A stretch of DNA of 64,000 nt. Origin: CAZMIL01 sp964566425. Its GTDB lineage: Bacteria > Patescibacteriota > Microgenomatia > UBA1406 > GWC2-37-13. Position 1 is the stretch's first letter; the number at the start of each line of letters is the position of its first letter. This document shows positions 35,326 to 44,206 of this stretch, in pieces. Made by a program: the position numbers and the translations under genes. The DNA lies in the NCBI GenBank assembly GCA_964566425.1, contig CAZMIL010000002.1, positions 1 to 64,000 on the forward strand. The letters run 5' to 3'. The notes beneath the pieces are model-generated. The model did no database searches, was not told the origin of the DNA, and worked only from the letters and a program-made list of their open reading frames with translations.

Positions 35326-36656
35326 AATCTACTAATGATTTGATTAAATGCTTGTGCGCGCTCAAATTCATTGGCAAACATAGCAAAGGAAGTTGCACCG
35401 GGAGAAAATAAGATATAGGTTTTTTTTGTAGATGTTTTTGTTTGCTCATATGCGTCTTTGATAGCGGTCTCAAGGTCTTCATAAGTGCTTGAAAGTTTGT
35501 TTTTGTATTTTTGATGTAGAGATGACAATATTTCATCTGTAAAAGATCCTTTAAGTAAGACAATATAATCGACGAGATCGAGTTTATCGAGCAACTTTGA
35601 AAAAGGGAGGCGTTTTGAATTGCCGCCTAAGATCAAGATGATTCTTCCATCGTTGAAAGTATCCAGAGCTTTAACTACGGCTGTAGGCGTTGTCGAGGTG
35701 GAATCGTTAATGAAATAAATGTTATTTTTCTGCTTAACAAGCTCTTCCCGGAATGCTACTCCTTTAAAATTAGCGATTATTTCAGCTGCTTTTGTCATAT
35801 TCCTACCTAAAATCTGATTAACCATTAAAGCAGCAGCGGCGTTTTCGTAGTTATGTTCTCCTCTTAAATAAGTTAATTTTGTGGGAAAATTTTTAGTTGA
35901 GAAATATTTAATAGTGGACTTGACTTCCTCCTTGTCTAATTTGGTCTGGAGAAAAGAGTTGACGATGAGATAATCGTCATTTTTTTGATAATTGAAAATT
36001 GCACTTTTATCATAAAAATATGCTTGTTCATCTTTATAATAATTGAGATGGTCAGGATAGAAATTGGTAAAGACAGCAATCTGCGGGCTGATTCTTTTGC
36101 GATGAAAACCTGAAAGCTGCCAGGAGGAGAGTTCGAGAATAACAATATCATCTTTATTAATTGTTTTGAGTAAGTCTATAGTTGAAGTGTCAGTTATATT
36201 TCCGGCAAGAAAAACTTTTTTCTCTCCTGTTTTTAGTGAACTATAAAGCATCTGTGAAGTTGTGGTCTTGCCCCGCGTGCCGGTTACACCGATTAATCTT
36301 GCCGGCACTAAACTAGCAAAGAAAGAAGCTTCCATCTCGATAGGAACGTTATGCTTACTTGCCTCAATTAGCTCTGGTAAGTCCCATGGCACAGAGGGTC
36401 CCTTAAAAACAAAATCCGTTTCAAGAAAATCGTTCAATTTATGCTCTCCAAGAGTATATTTAATAGAGTATCCTTGTAGTTGAGAAAGAGAAGCTGAGAG
36501 CTGTTGCTGATCTTTAAGATCTGTGACTGTAACCTTTGAACTCAGCTCACTAAAAAATTTGGCCAGACCAACTCCACCGCCTTGCAAACCTAAACCAACA
36601 ATGAGAACCTTTTTATTACTAAACTTCTTTTGCAGACGTTGGATTAAAGCTCTCAT
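35322..36656 (-). CDS. murD: UDP-N-acetylmuramoylalanine--D-glutamate ligase
   Basis: Cytoplasmic Mur ligase that adds D-Glu to UDP-MurNAc-L-Ala. The 444-aa protein has a complete N-terminal Rossmann domain (VLIVGLGLQGGGVGLAKF), the P-loop GVTGTRGKTTT, FTNFYPDHLNYY, INDSTSTTP (the MurD C-terminal DDS-type motif) and ILGGNSKRLPF. First gene of the minus-strand division block; its promoter is back-to-back with that of the divergent polysaccharide cluster. Confidence 0.95.
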   Translation of the reverse strand: MRALIQRLQKKFSNKKVLIVGLGLQGGGVGLAKFFSELSSKVTVTDLKDQQQLSASLSQLQGYSIKYTLGEHKLNDFLETDFVFKGPSVPWDLPELIEASKHNVPIEMEASFFASLVPARLIGVTGTRGKTTTSQMLYSSLKTGEKKVFLAGNITDTSTIDLLKTINKDDIVILELSSWQLSGFHRKRISPQIAVFTNFYPDHLNYYKDEQAYFYDKSAIFNYQKNDDYLIVNSFLQTKLDKEEVKSTIKYFSTKNFPTKLTYLRGEHNYENAAAALMVNQILGRNMTKAAEIIANFKGVAFREELVKQKNNIYFINDSTSTTPTAVVKALDTFNDGRIILILGGNSKRLPFSKLLDKLDLVDYIVLLKGSFTDEILSSLHQKYKNKLSSTYEDLETAIKDAYEQTKTSTKKTYILFSPGATSFAMFANEFERAQAFNQIISRL

Positions 36657-36662
36657 ACAATC

Positions 36663-36691
36663 ATTCTAACATTATCTGGTGATCGATTGAA
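36663..36691 (-). promoter_or_regulatory. Promoter of the murD-ftsZ block
   Basis: Minus strand: TTCAAT (36691-36686), 17-bp spacer, TAGAAT (36668-36663). The predicted start lies on the murD ATG (36656), so leaderless. Its -35 overlaps the -35 of the opposite promoter at 36687-36715. Confidence 0.55.
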
Positions 36692-36715
36692 CTCATTTCA
36701 GCTCTAGTTTATAAT
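36687..36715 (+). promoter_or_regulatory. Promoter of the polysaccharide cluster
   Basis: TTGAAC (36687-36692), 17-bp spacer, TATAAT (36710-36715). The predicted start is near 36722, about 4 nt before the ATG at 36726. Confidence 0.75.
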
Positions 36716-36725
36716 CTACAAACCG

Positions 36726-37490
36726 ATGAGAAGACTACCGATTTCGTTAGTGATGATTACCAAAAATGCTGAAGATACGCTAGCTTTGAGCCTCAAATCG
36801 GTTCATAATTTGGTTAGTGAAATTGTTGTTATCGATGCCTATTCAAAGGATAAAACAGTAGAAATTGCTAGGCGATTTAACTCTCGCCTTTTTAAGCATC
36901 CATATGAAAGTGAAGCCCAACAAAGGAGATTCGCTATCTCAAAAGCTCGTCAGGACTGGATATTAGTCCTCGATAGTGACGAAGTTGTTAGTGATTCATT
37001 AAACAAGGAAATCAGACAGATGTTATTTTCACTTCCTAAGGCAAGTGCTTATAGAATTCCCTTTCAAAATTATTATTTGGGTAAAAAACTGCATTATGGG
37101 GGTGAGAATTATAAAAAATTGAGATTGTTTAGAAGAGGAACAAGCGCAGTACAGATTAGGAATATTTCTGTGCATGCTGATTTGAAAGGTAAAAAAAACA
37201 GAGTAGCGAACCTGAAAAATAAAATAAATCATTACTCATATCGCTCTATCTGGCAAATGTATAGTAAATTTAACGATTATGCTATTAGACTGGCTAGAGA
37301 AAATAGACAGCGTGGTGAAAAAACTTCCTTGAAAAAAATAGTATTATATCCTATACATATGTTCTGGGCGCGCTTTATTAAAGATAAAGGCTACAAAGAC
37401 GGAGCTTGGCGCGTTCCTCTCGATCTAGGCTTTGCCTATATGGAGTTTATGATGTATTTTTCAATGTTATTTTTGAAGAGGAAAAAATGA
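36726..37490 (+). CDS. Glycosyltransferase family 2 (WaaE/LgtF-like)
   Basis: 254-aa inverting glycosyltransferase with the GT-A fold at the N-terminus: SLVMITKNAEDTLALSLKSV, then EIVVIDAYSKDKT and the metal-binding DSDE near residue 81. The C-terminal third has a KIVLYPIHMFWARF amphipathic region and a hydrophobic end, likely membrane-associated. WaaE/LgtF relatives add glucose to lipid-linked oligosaccharides; the sugar here is unknown. First gene of a polysaccharide operon; its stop overlaps the next start (ATGA). Confidence 0.85.
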   Translation: MRRLPISLVMITKNAEDTLALSLKSVHNLVSEIVVIDAYSKDKTVEIARRFNSRLFKHPYESEAQQRRFAISKARQDWILVLDSDEVVSDSLNKEIRQMLFSLPKASAYRIPFQNYYLGKKLHYGGENYKKLRLFRRGTSAVQIRNISVHADLKGKKNRVANLKNKINHYSYRSIWQMYSKFNDYAIRLARENRQRGEKTSLKKIVLYPIHMFWARFIKDKGYKDGAWRVPLDLGFAYMEFMMYFSMLFLKRKK

Positions 37491-39409
37491 AAATTGCCTT
37501 TATTGTCATTACAGCTGGCGAGTCACAAAAAACAGTCAAAAAACTAATTGCACAAATAAAAGGTTTAAGGACCCCCAAATCTCGTATTTATCATATTAAA
37601 AATAGACGCGGCGAGGAAGGATACGCAAGAGGGGTAAATAAAGGAGTGAGTTTAGCGCTTAAACAAAAACCAGATATTTTTATCATTTTGAATCCAGACC
37701 TTTCTTTAATGCAATTGGATGCAAAAAAGCTTCTTGAACCAGCGGGACATTTTGACATCTGGGGATTTGCTATGAAACAAAGAGACAAACGTTATTATGG
37801 TGGAAAAATTGATAAATGGAGAATGAGTGGGGGATTGATTGATAAAAAGCCTCATTTAAGGTTTGTTAATCGGGACTTTGTTTCAGGTTCTTTAATCTGT
37901 TTCAAAAGCAAAGTAATGGAGAAAATAGGTCTTTGGGATGAAAAATACTTCCTTTATTATGAAGAAGTTGACTATTGTTTTAGAGCTCGTCGAGCCGGCT
38001 TCAAAGTGGGCATAGACAGCAGAAATATTTATGAACATTTTGAAGTTTCAGACTCTACTAATGCGCTAAAGGACTATTATTTGAGGAAAAATAGACTGCG
38101 TTTTTTGCTTAAATACGGTTCTCCCCGCCAAAAATTTTATGAGTTGATCAGAGTTCCAAAAAGTATTCTCGAAAACAGACAAGGTTTTCTCTTTAATTTT
38201 TTGAGTTTAAACACATCTTCAATTCTCAATAAAGTTTTTACCTTCATTCTTTTTCTTTTTTTGATTAGGTTATTGAGTCCTTCTGACTATGGTCTATATA
38301 CACTAATTTGGGTACAGCTTGGTCTTTTAGCGCCTCTGGCCGATTTTGGGACGACAAGTTACGGAATCTTACAACAAAAATTTAAAAGGCCTTCACAATT
38401 TAATAATCTTTTCTCGATGCGGGCCGCATTTTCGGCCTTAGCATTTATTTTGACCTTTGCCTTAGCTTTTTTACTCAGATTTAGTTCTCAAGCAATCTTT
38501 TTTCTGCTTTTGGCTTCCCCTGTTTTTCTCGCTAATGCTTTTTCCGGTTCACTACTCATCTTAACTTCTCTTAAAAAAAAGGCATATTTGACTTCAATTC
38601 TTTCTATTATTTTCAACTTTTTTTTATCGGGTATTTTAATCCTTCTTCTCTATTTATCACGAAATTTAGGTGTAGTTTTTCAAGGAATCTTTATTTTTTA
38701 TTTAATTTATACTTTTATTAATTTATTTGTAATTAATAGGGAGAGTGATGGCCTATCTCTGAATACGAATTTTTTTTCTTGGCTTAAGATCCTTAAACAT
38801 TCTTCGATCTTTGTCTTAATTAGTTTTTTTGCAGGTTTATATTTTAGGCTTGATGTTTTTCTCCTAAATTATTTTAAAGGTCAACAGGCAATTGGAATTT
38901 ATTCTGCCGGATATAAATTTTTTGATGCTTTAACATTCATTCCAGCTAGTTACAATATTGTTTCCATCCCTATTTTGAGTACACTTTTAAGCAATAGTCG
39001 ACGACTTTACCTTGAGCGTGTCAAACGTGACTTCCTTTTTCTTGGGTTATTTGGTGTGATTTTTGCTTTAATTTTAGCTTATCTTGCGCCTTTTTTTTTA
39101 AAGTTTATTTTAAAAGGAGACTTCACAAGCTCAATAGCCGTTTTTCAAATTGTAATTTTTGCTTTACCTTTACTCCTTGTAACCTCAGTCATGCTAAACG
39201 GACTTTATATTTTAAAAAAGGCCTCTGCTGTCGTTTATTTATTCCTGTTGCAAGTTATAATTAATGCAGGATTGAATTGGATTTTTATCCCAAAATATTC
39301 CTATATTGCCAGCTCGTATATTACTGTAGTTAGTGAAATGATTAACTTGTTTATCGTCGTAATCTTATTCAAATATTTCTTTAAAAATTATCGCGCTCGT
39401 AGAGCATGA
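37487..39409 (+). CDS. Fusion: GT2 glycosyltransferase + Wzx-type oligosaccharide flippase
   Basis: 640 aa from the ATG at 37487, which forms an ATGA overlap with the preceding stop (a longer ORF from 37406 is rejected). Residues 1-225 form a GT2 domain of the rhamnosyltransferase type: ILNPDLSL in the donor site and DEKYFLYYEEVDYCFRARR near the acceptor site. From about residue 240 the protein is a polytopic MOP-superfamily flippase with about 12 helices, opening LNTSSILNKVFTFILFLFLIRLLSP, typical of Wzx. One protein would thus add a sugar to a lipid-linked unit and export it. No stop or frameshift separates the two parts. Confidence 0.85.
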   Translation: MKIAFIVITAGESQKTVKKLIAQIKGLRTPKSRIYHIKNRRGEEGYARGVNKGVSLALKQKPDIFIILNPDLSLMQLDAKKLLEPAGHFDIWGFAMKQRDKRYYGGKIDKWRMSGGLIDKKPHLRFVNRDFVSGSLICFKSKVMEKIGLWDEKYFLYYEEVDYCFRARRAGFKVGIDSRNIYEHFEVSDSTNALKDYYLRKNRLRFLLKYGSPRQKFYELIRVPKSILENRQGFLFNFLSLNTSSILNKVFTFILFLFLIRLLSPSDYGLYTLIWVQLGLLAPLADFGTTSYGILQQKFKRPSQFNNLFSMRAAFSALAFILTFALAFLLRFSSQAIFFLLLASPVFLANAFSGSLLILTSLKKKAYLTSILSIIFNFFLSGILILLLYLSRNLGVVFQGIFIFYLIYTFINLFVINRESDGLSLNTNFFSWLKILKHSSIFVLISFFAGLYFRLDVFLLNYFKGQQAIGIYSAGYKFFDALTFIPASYNIVSIPILSTLLSNSRRLYLERVKRDFLFLGLFGVIFALILAYLAPFFLKFILKGDFTSSIAVFQIVIFALPLLLVTSVMLNGLYILKKASAVVYLFLLQVIINAGLNWIFIPKYSYIASSYITVVSEMINLFIVVILFKYFFKNYRARRA

Positions 39410-40371
39410 AGATATCAATCGATGGCGGTGCTCTTTGCACCGATCCTGACAAGCGCTTTGGCAACTATATCTTTAGTCTCAACTTGTTACAAGCTCTTAG
39501 TCTTTATGACAAAGGTAATAATTACTTGACCTATTCGTTTTGCCCGCAGCCTCAAAATTTAAAGCTCAACTCTAATTTTAAATTTAAGAGCATTTTCCCT
39601 CGACAGTTATGGATGTCGTTATCTGTAAGCTTACAGGAGCGAATGAATAAACGAGATATTTTTTTAGCCTTGAATCAAGCTATACCTAGAACAAACTCGA
39701 AGATTATTGGCTTTTCACATGGCCTTTCATTTTATTTTTATAGACAGCTCTATCCAGATTCATCTTCTTCGTTGTTAAGGCAAGTAAAAACAATGATTGA
39801 CAGATCAGACGTCATTGTGGTTTCTTCGTCGAAAGTAAAGAAAGAAATAGTTGATTTTGCATCAAGAGAAGTAAAAATAATCGTTCTACCCTTTGGAGTT
39901 CCTTTTGATTTTCTAAGTTATCGATATAGTCAGAGAAAGAAATACTGGTTGTATGTAGGGATGGATCATCAAATCAAAAATCTTAGCTGGCTACGACAAG
40001 CTTTTAATGAGTTCAAACGTGATATTAAGTTTAGGAATTTTGAATTGCTTCTAGTCAATAAATCATTAATTGGCAGACAGGAGCTTAAACAGCTTTATCA
40101 GGAAGCAAGCGGTTATTTGACTACATCCCTGTACGAGAGTTTTAATTTGCCTATTCTAGAAGCCTTGTCGCAGAATTGTCCTGTTATCGGTTTGAAATCG
40201 GCAATTATTCCCGAGTTTGTTAACTATGTTAATATTGCCACCGATAAAGTGGATTTTGTAAGATTGATGAAGGAGATCTCTAGTGGCGACTATCAGCCTG
40301 TCAAACGGAAGCAATTACTACGTGAATTTTCTTGGAAAAATTATGTTAAACACTTGATTGATTTTTACTGA
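39406..40371 (+). CDS. Glycosyltransferase, GT4 family
   Basis: 321-aa GT-B-fold enzyme. N-terminus MKISIDGGALCTDPDKRFGNY resembles mannosyl- or rhamnosyltransferases of polysaccharide clusters; the donor-site motif TSLYESFNLPILEALSQNCPVI carries the EX7E glutamates. It is shorter than most GT4 proteins (about 350-400 aa). Start overlaps the previous stop (ATGA). Sugar specificity cannot be told. Confidence 0.85.
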   Translation: MKISIDGGALCTDPDKRFGNYIFSLNLLQALSLYDKGNNYLTYSFCPQPQNLKLNSNFKFKSIFPRQLWMSLSVSLQERMNKRDIFLALNQAIPRTNSKIIGFSHGLSFYFYRQLYPDSSSSLLRQVKTMIDRSDVIVVSSSKVKKEIVDFASREVKIIVLPFGVPFDFLSYRYSQRKKYWLYVGMDHQIKNLSWLRQAFNEFKRDIKFRNFELLLVNKSLIGRQELKQLYQEASGYLTTSLYESFNLPILEALSQNCPVIGLKSAIIPEFVNYVNIATDKVDFVRLMKEISSGDYQPVKRKQLLREFSWKNYVKHLIDFY

Positions 40372-40373
40372 TC

Positions 40374-41474
40374 ATGCTAAAAGTGGCTTTAATTAGGGGG
40401 AAATACTTAAATAATTTTGAAGGACAAAACTATCGTTTTAACAAGCGCAAAATTCAGCTTACTGCTTTTGCAAGCAAATATCCTTTGGATGCAAAAGTAG
40501 ATTTTTCAGTAATCAGATTATCTAGTCTTTCGGATTTTGAGGGAAGAATAACAAAAATTTTGACAAATCGTCTACTTGGTGATAGTCAAATTCTTTTCGG
40601 CTTGGAAAAATATGCGAGAAATTTTGATCTTTTTCATTCTGCCGATCCACATTATTATTATAGTTATCAATTAGCAAAACTGCGACAAAAAAAAATAATC
40701 AGCAGATTAATTCTAACTTGTTGGGAGACACTGCCCTTTAACAATGAAACTGTGCGAAGAAAAAAAATCATTAAGAATTTCACTATGTCTACTGCTGACT
40801 TCTACTTAACATATAGTAATTTGGCAAAGAGATGTTTGGTAAAGGAAGGAGTCCCGCTAAATAAGATAAAGACAATTAAACTAGGAGTTGACCTTACTCG
40901 CTTTAAGCCAGTAAAACATGCAAGCAAAGTTTTGACAATTCTATTTGTTGGCAGGTTAATTAACGAAAAGGGGATTCTTGACTTATATTCTGTGTTTAAA
41001 AGACTGCGGAATTGTAAATTAAAAATTGTCGGAGCGGGACCTCTAGAATCAGTCCTAAATAAGTTAATTGAGCAAGATTCGTTACAACATTTAATCTCTA
41101 TAGATAAAATTTCCTATCGAGAAATGCCTCAGGTATTTCAGCAAAGCGATATTTTTGTCATGCCTTCTAAAACTACCAAAACTTGGGAGGAACAATACGG
41201 CATGGCTTTGATCGAAGCTATGACTTCCGGGTTACCGATTATTGCTTATGCAAGTGGAGCAATTCCCGAAAATCTCGGGAACGCAGGCATCTTGATTAAA
41301 GAAAGTGACAAAAATTCCCTGCTTAAACAACTGAATTTGTTACAGACAGACACTAATTTGCGGGCAAAACTTGGTAAAATGGGGAGAGATAGAGCTGAAA
41401 AGTTCTTTGACAGCAGACAGACAGCTCTTAAGATTCAAGCCCTTTATGAAGCTATCAACCGTCATTCTGGCTAA
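40374..41474 (+). CDS. Glycosyltransferase, GT4 family
   Basis: 366-aa GT-B enzyme. The C-terminal domain begins LFVGRLINEKGILDL, contains KIVGAGPLESVL, and carries the EX7E region EEQYGMALIEAMTSGLPIIAY. The N-terminal domain is divergent. It overlaps the following gene by 29 bp. Donor and acceptor are unknown; context says surface polysaccharide. Confidence 0.87.
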   Translation: MLKVALIRGKYLNNFEGQNYRFNKRKIQLTAFASKYPLDAKVDFSVIRLSSLSDFEGRITKILTNRLLGDSQILFGLEKYARNFDLFHSADPHYYYSYQLAKLRQKKIISRLILTCWETLPFNNETVRRKKIIKNFTMSTADFYLTYSNLAKRCLVKEGVPLNKIKTIKLGVDLTRFKPVKHASKVLTILFVGRLINEKGILDLYSVFKRLRNCKLKIVGAGPLESVLNKLIEQDSLQHLISIDKISYREMPQVFQQSDIFVMPSKTTKTWEEQYGMALIEAMTSGLPIIAYASGAIPENLGNAGILIKESDKNSLLKQLNLLQTDTNLRAKLGKMGRDRAEKFFDSRQTALKIQALYEAINRHSG

Positions 41475-42207
41475 AAACGAGGAGAAAAATATAGTCAGAG
41501 CTATAGAATCTGTAGAATTCTCCGATGAAATACTAGTGATCGATGATTTTTCTACTGATCGAACTACTGAGCGGGCTCGAGAAATGGGAGCTTTTATAAT
41601 CCACAGAAAATTAAATAAAAATTTTGCCATGCAAAGAAATTTTGGTTTGAAGAAGAGTAGAGGAGAATGGGTTCTTTTTCTTGACGCAGATGAATTTTTA
41701 TGTAAAGAATTACAAGAGGAAATTAAAAAATTGCTCAACGAAAAGCCAGATTATTCTGCCTATTACATTAAACGACGTGATTTCATGTGGGGAAGAGAGC
41801 TTTTTTTTGGTGAAACAAAAAATGTGAGAGAAAAAGGTCTTTTAAGATTAATCAAGAAAGGCAGCGGCCAATGGAAGTCTTCTGTTCACGAGACTTTTGT
41901 CACCGGCAAATTGACAGGGAAATTAAAAAATTTTATTGATCACTATCCTCACCAAACACTTGGGGCATTCCTAAGCGATATAAATTTTTACAGCGAGCTT
42001 CGCGCAAGAGAATTGTTGCGATTTAAAGTCAATCCTTCCTTGTGGATGATAGTCGCCTATCCTGTTGGCAAATTTCTGAATAATTATTTTTTAAAGTGGG
42101 GTTTTTTAGATGGAGCAGTTGGTTTTCTCTATGCTTTTATGATGAGTTTTCATTCTTTTTTAGTTCGAGCAAAACTCTACCAATACACAAAACTAAATAG
42201 TCCTTAA
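41446..42207 (+). CDS. Glycosyltransferase family 2 (WaaE/LgtF-like)
   Basis: 253 aa from the ATG at 41446, chosen because it gives the canonical MKLSTVILAKNEEKNI start; a longer ORF from 41371 lies wholly within the previous gene. Motifs: EILVIDDFSTDRT, metal-binding DADE near residue 85, and SSVHETF. The C-terminal region is hydrophobic (FLYAFMMSFHSFLV). It resembles the first gene of the cluster in layout, so the two may be old paralogues acting at successive steps. Confidence 0.87.
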   Translation: MKLSTVILAKNEEKNIVRAIESVEFSDEILVIDDFSTDRTTERAREMGAFIIHRKLNKNFAMQRNFGLKKSRGEWVLFLDADEFLCKELQEEIKKLLNEKPDYSAYYIKRRDFMWGRELFFGETKNVREKGLLRLIKKGSGQWKSSVHETFVTGKLTGKLKNFIDHYPHQTLGAFLSDINFYSELRARELLRFKVNPSLWMIVAYPVGKFLNNYFLKWGFLDGAVGFLYAFMMSFHSFLVRAKLYQYTKLNSP

Positions 42208-42211
42208 GATC

Positions 42212-43387
42212 ATGCAAATCTGGTTTTATTTGATTTTATTTCTTTTTTCTTTAGGTCAGATTGGTAGAATTTCGTTTGCTGGTCAAGAAGCCAATGTCTA
42301 TCTCTATGAGATCTTTTACGGATTGATTATTGGTTTTTTAGTCTGGAAATATAAGCTCAATCCCCTTAAGAGATTATTCGCAAAGTATAGAATTGTCTGG
42401 CTATTTGTCGGTTGGTTACTAATTACGTATATTTTAGCGTTTGGAGCTTACACTACTAAACAAAACTTCATTGCTTTTCTCTATCTTTTTAGATTAAGTT
42501 TTTATATCTTAAGTTTTTTCTATTTGGTTTGGCTAATTAGTAAAAATCCTCAGTTTAAACAGAAAATAACTTTTGGTTTAGTTATTCTTAGTTCTCTGAT
42601 TGTAGCTGTTGGTTTTAGTCAATACTTTTTATATCCTGATTTACGCAATCTTTTTTATCTAGGTTGGGATCCGCACCTTTATCGTACTTTTGGTCTATTT
42701 TTTGATACCTCAACGGCGGCGGCTGTTTATGGGATTTTTTTGCTGTTTTGGTTAATCAAATCTTCGGAAATTAACTTATCCAAATACGTAAAACTATTTT
42801 TAATTCTTGCCTTCATTCTTCTAGGTCTGTTGACCTATTCGCGAGGCTTCTATCTGGCAATCTTACTAACATTAACTGTTTACTTATTTTTCAGACGGCA
42901 ATATATCTATATTTTTCTAGTCGCAGTGATTTTTATTACTAGCTTATCTGTTCTCCCAAAACGGTTTGGCGAAGGTGTTAATCTGTTGAGAACCTTCTCA
43001 ATCACTTCTAGACAGCGGGAAGATAAAATTGCAATAGCAATCTGGCAAAAAAAGCCTCTCTTTGGCATTGGTTATAATCATATTCGTTACGAAAAAGAAA
43101 AATTAGGCTACTTAAATGACCAGAATATAGAGATTACACATTCAGGTGCCTCCTTTCCCTCTAGTTTTTTAATCATTTTGGTGACAAGCGGGGTCATTGG
43201 TTTAACCTTGTTTGTTTTTTGGTTATGGCGATTGGCTGAGATCAGTCAATTCTCATTGCTCTTGATTATTTTTATATCTTTGTTTTCTCTAACAGATAAT
43301 ATCCTTCTCCATCCCTTTGTTCTGTTTCTACTTATAGTTCTGTTGAGTTTAGAAAAAAGAGTACTCAATTATCGGAGGAGTAATTAA
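42212..43387 (+). CDS. O-antigen ligase / polymerase-like membrane protein
   Basis: 391-aa polytopic protein with about 10-12 helices and an extracytoplasmic loop in the second half (about 255-305) holding KPLFGIGYNHIRYE, the type of loop seen in Wzy_C (O-antigen ligase/Wzy) proteins. The TYSRGFYLAILLTL segment with its Arg just before the loop is also typical. It would polymerise repeat units or transfer them to a protein or lipid. The last 23 bp overlap the convergent gene. Confidence 0.8.
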   Translation: MQIWFYLILFLFSLGQIGRISFAGQEANVYLYEIFYGLIIGFLVWKYKLNPLKRLFAKYRIVWLFVGWLLITYILAFGAYTTKQNFIAFLYLFRLSFYILSFFYLVWLISKNPQFKQKITFGLVILSSLIVAVGFSQYFLYPDLRNLFYLGWDPHLYRTFGLFFDTSTAAAVYGIFLLFWLIKSSEINLSKYVKLFLILAFILLGLLTYSRGFYLAILLTLTVYLFFRRQYIYIFLVAVIFITSLSVLPKRFGEGVNLLRTFSITSRQREDKIAIAIWQKKPLFGIGYNHIRYEKEKLGYLNDQNIEITHSGASFPSSFLIILVTSGVIGLTLFVFWLWRLAEISQFSLLLIIFISLFSLTDNILLHPFVLFLLIVLLSLEKRVLNYRRSN

Positions 43388-44060
43388 CGGTAAGAGTTTT
43401 TTCGTCTTGATTGCCAACTGAGTCACGAACTTTAATGATAATTTTGTTATCTCCGTTGTTCAATTTCACTTGGGTTTGCCAATTGCCATTTGGATCCACA
43501 ATTACAGGGATAGCATTTACGTCAATTTCCGCATCTTTATCGGTACTGCCTGCAACTTTAATTTCTGTTTGATTCGTTTTAAAATTATCTTGTGGTGTGG
43601 AAATTTCAAGCTTGGGTTTGTTATTTTTATAAGTTATTGTATACGTTGAAGTTTTTTTCATATCAGTTGAACTTTTCGCTTTAGCCATAATATAGAAATT
43701 ATTATCACCTGCCCGTAATCCGGAAATTTCTTCGCCAAAACTGTCTTTATTGCTTACATCAATACTTTTAACCTTTTCACCATTTAAATAAAAATCTAAT
43801 GAATCAAAATTATTTAATGTTCCTGTAATAATAAAAGAACCGCTGTTGGTCGCCTCGGGAATATCAGTTATATTTAAATCCCTAATTGTTTGTATACCGT
43901 TGGGAGTATTTTCACTTTTACGACCAAAAAGGTTAGAGACAAAGACAGAGCTGCTGATAAAAAAAGGTAAACCGAAGAGAATAAAGGCGATTAAAAAAAA
44001 GACAAGAATTGCGGCGTAGATAGCGATTTGTTTTTTTCGATGTCTTTCAAGACGTGTCAT
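43365..44060 (-). CDS. Membrane-anchored bacterial Ig-like domain protein
   Basis: 231 aa from the ATG at 44060. Residues 1-15 are basic, about 12-40 form a membrane anchor, and two beta-sandwich modules follow. The second (about 150-228) matches the glucodextranase-B-type Ig-like pattern: ISTPQDNFKTNQTEIKVAGS, then NGNWQTQVKLNNGDNKI and VRDSVGNQ. An ORF extension to 44261 is rejected because it reads through tRNA-Thr. Probably a surface adhesion or structural protein; no enzymatic motif seen. Confidence 0.8.
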   Translation of the reverse strand: MTRLERHRKKQIAIYAAILVFFLIAFILFGLPFFISSSVFVSNLFGRKSENTPNGIQTIRDLNITDIPEATNSGSFIITGTLNNFDSLDFYLNGEKVKSIDVSNKDSFGEEISGLRAGDNNFYIMAKAKSSTDMKKTSTYTITYKNNKPKLEISTPQDNFKTNQTEIKVAGSTDKDAEIDVNAIPVIVDPNGNWQTQVKLNNGDNKIIIKVRDSVGNQDEKTLTVNYSSDN

Positions 44061-44065
44061 AAATG

Positions 44066-44138
44066 AGCCGATGGTCGGGGTCGAACCGACGACCTCTGCT
44101 TTACGAAAGCATTGCTCTACCAGCTGAGCTACATCGGC
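44066..44138 (-). tRNA. tRNA-Thr (CGT)
   Basis: Minus strand: acceptor GCCGATG/CATCGGC, D-stem GCTC/GAGC, anticodon loop TTCGTAA (anticodon CGT, reads ACG), T-arm GTCGG-TTCGACC-CCGAC. CCA is not encoded (discriminator T followed by CAT). The outermost anticodon-stem pair is A-G. Confidence 0.94.
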
Positions 44139-44148
44139 AGCTAAAGTT

Positions 44149-44154
44149 ATTATA
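44149..44154 (-). promoter_or_regulatory. -10 element of tRNA-Thr
   Basis: TATAAT on the minus strand, 10 bp before the mature 5' end. The -35 is weak (TATTTC, 44177-44172) and overlaps the -35 of the opposite promoter at 44170-44198. Confidence 0.5.
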
Positions 44155-44169
44155 GCAAAACATATAGGT

Positions 44170-44198
44170 TTGAAATAGTCCTGCTGTTTGCGTATAAT
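44170..44198 (+). promoter_or_regulatory. Promoter of the 223-aa orphan gene
   Basis: TTGAAA (44170-44175), 17-bp spacer, TATAAT (44193-44198), near consensus. The predicted start is about 44205, 2 nt before a GTG start codon at 44207, so leaderless with a non-ATG start. Confidence 0.7.
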
Positions 44199-44206
44199 TT
44201 TTTGCT

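Noticed and set aside
37406..37486. Upstream extension of the GT2-flippase fusion
   Set aside because: It lies within the previous gene in another frame; the ATGA overlap at 37487 and a typical MKIAFIVI start are far better.
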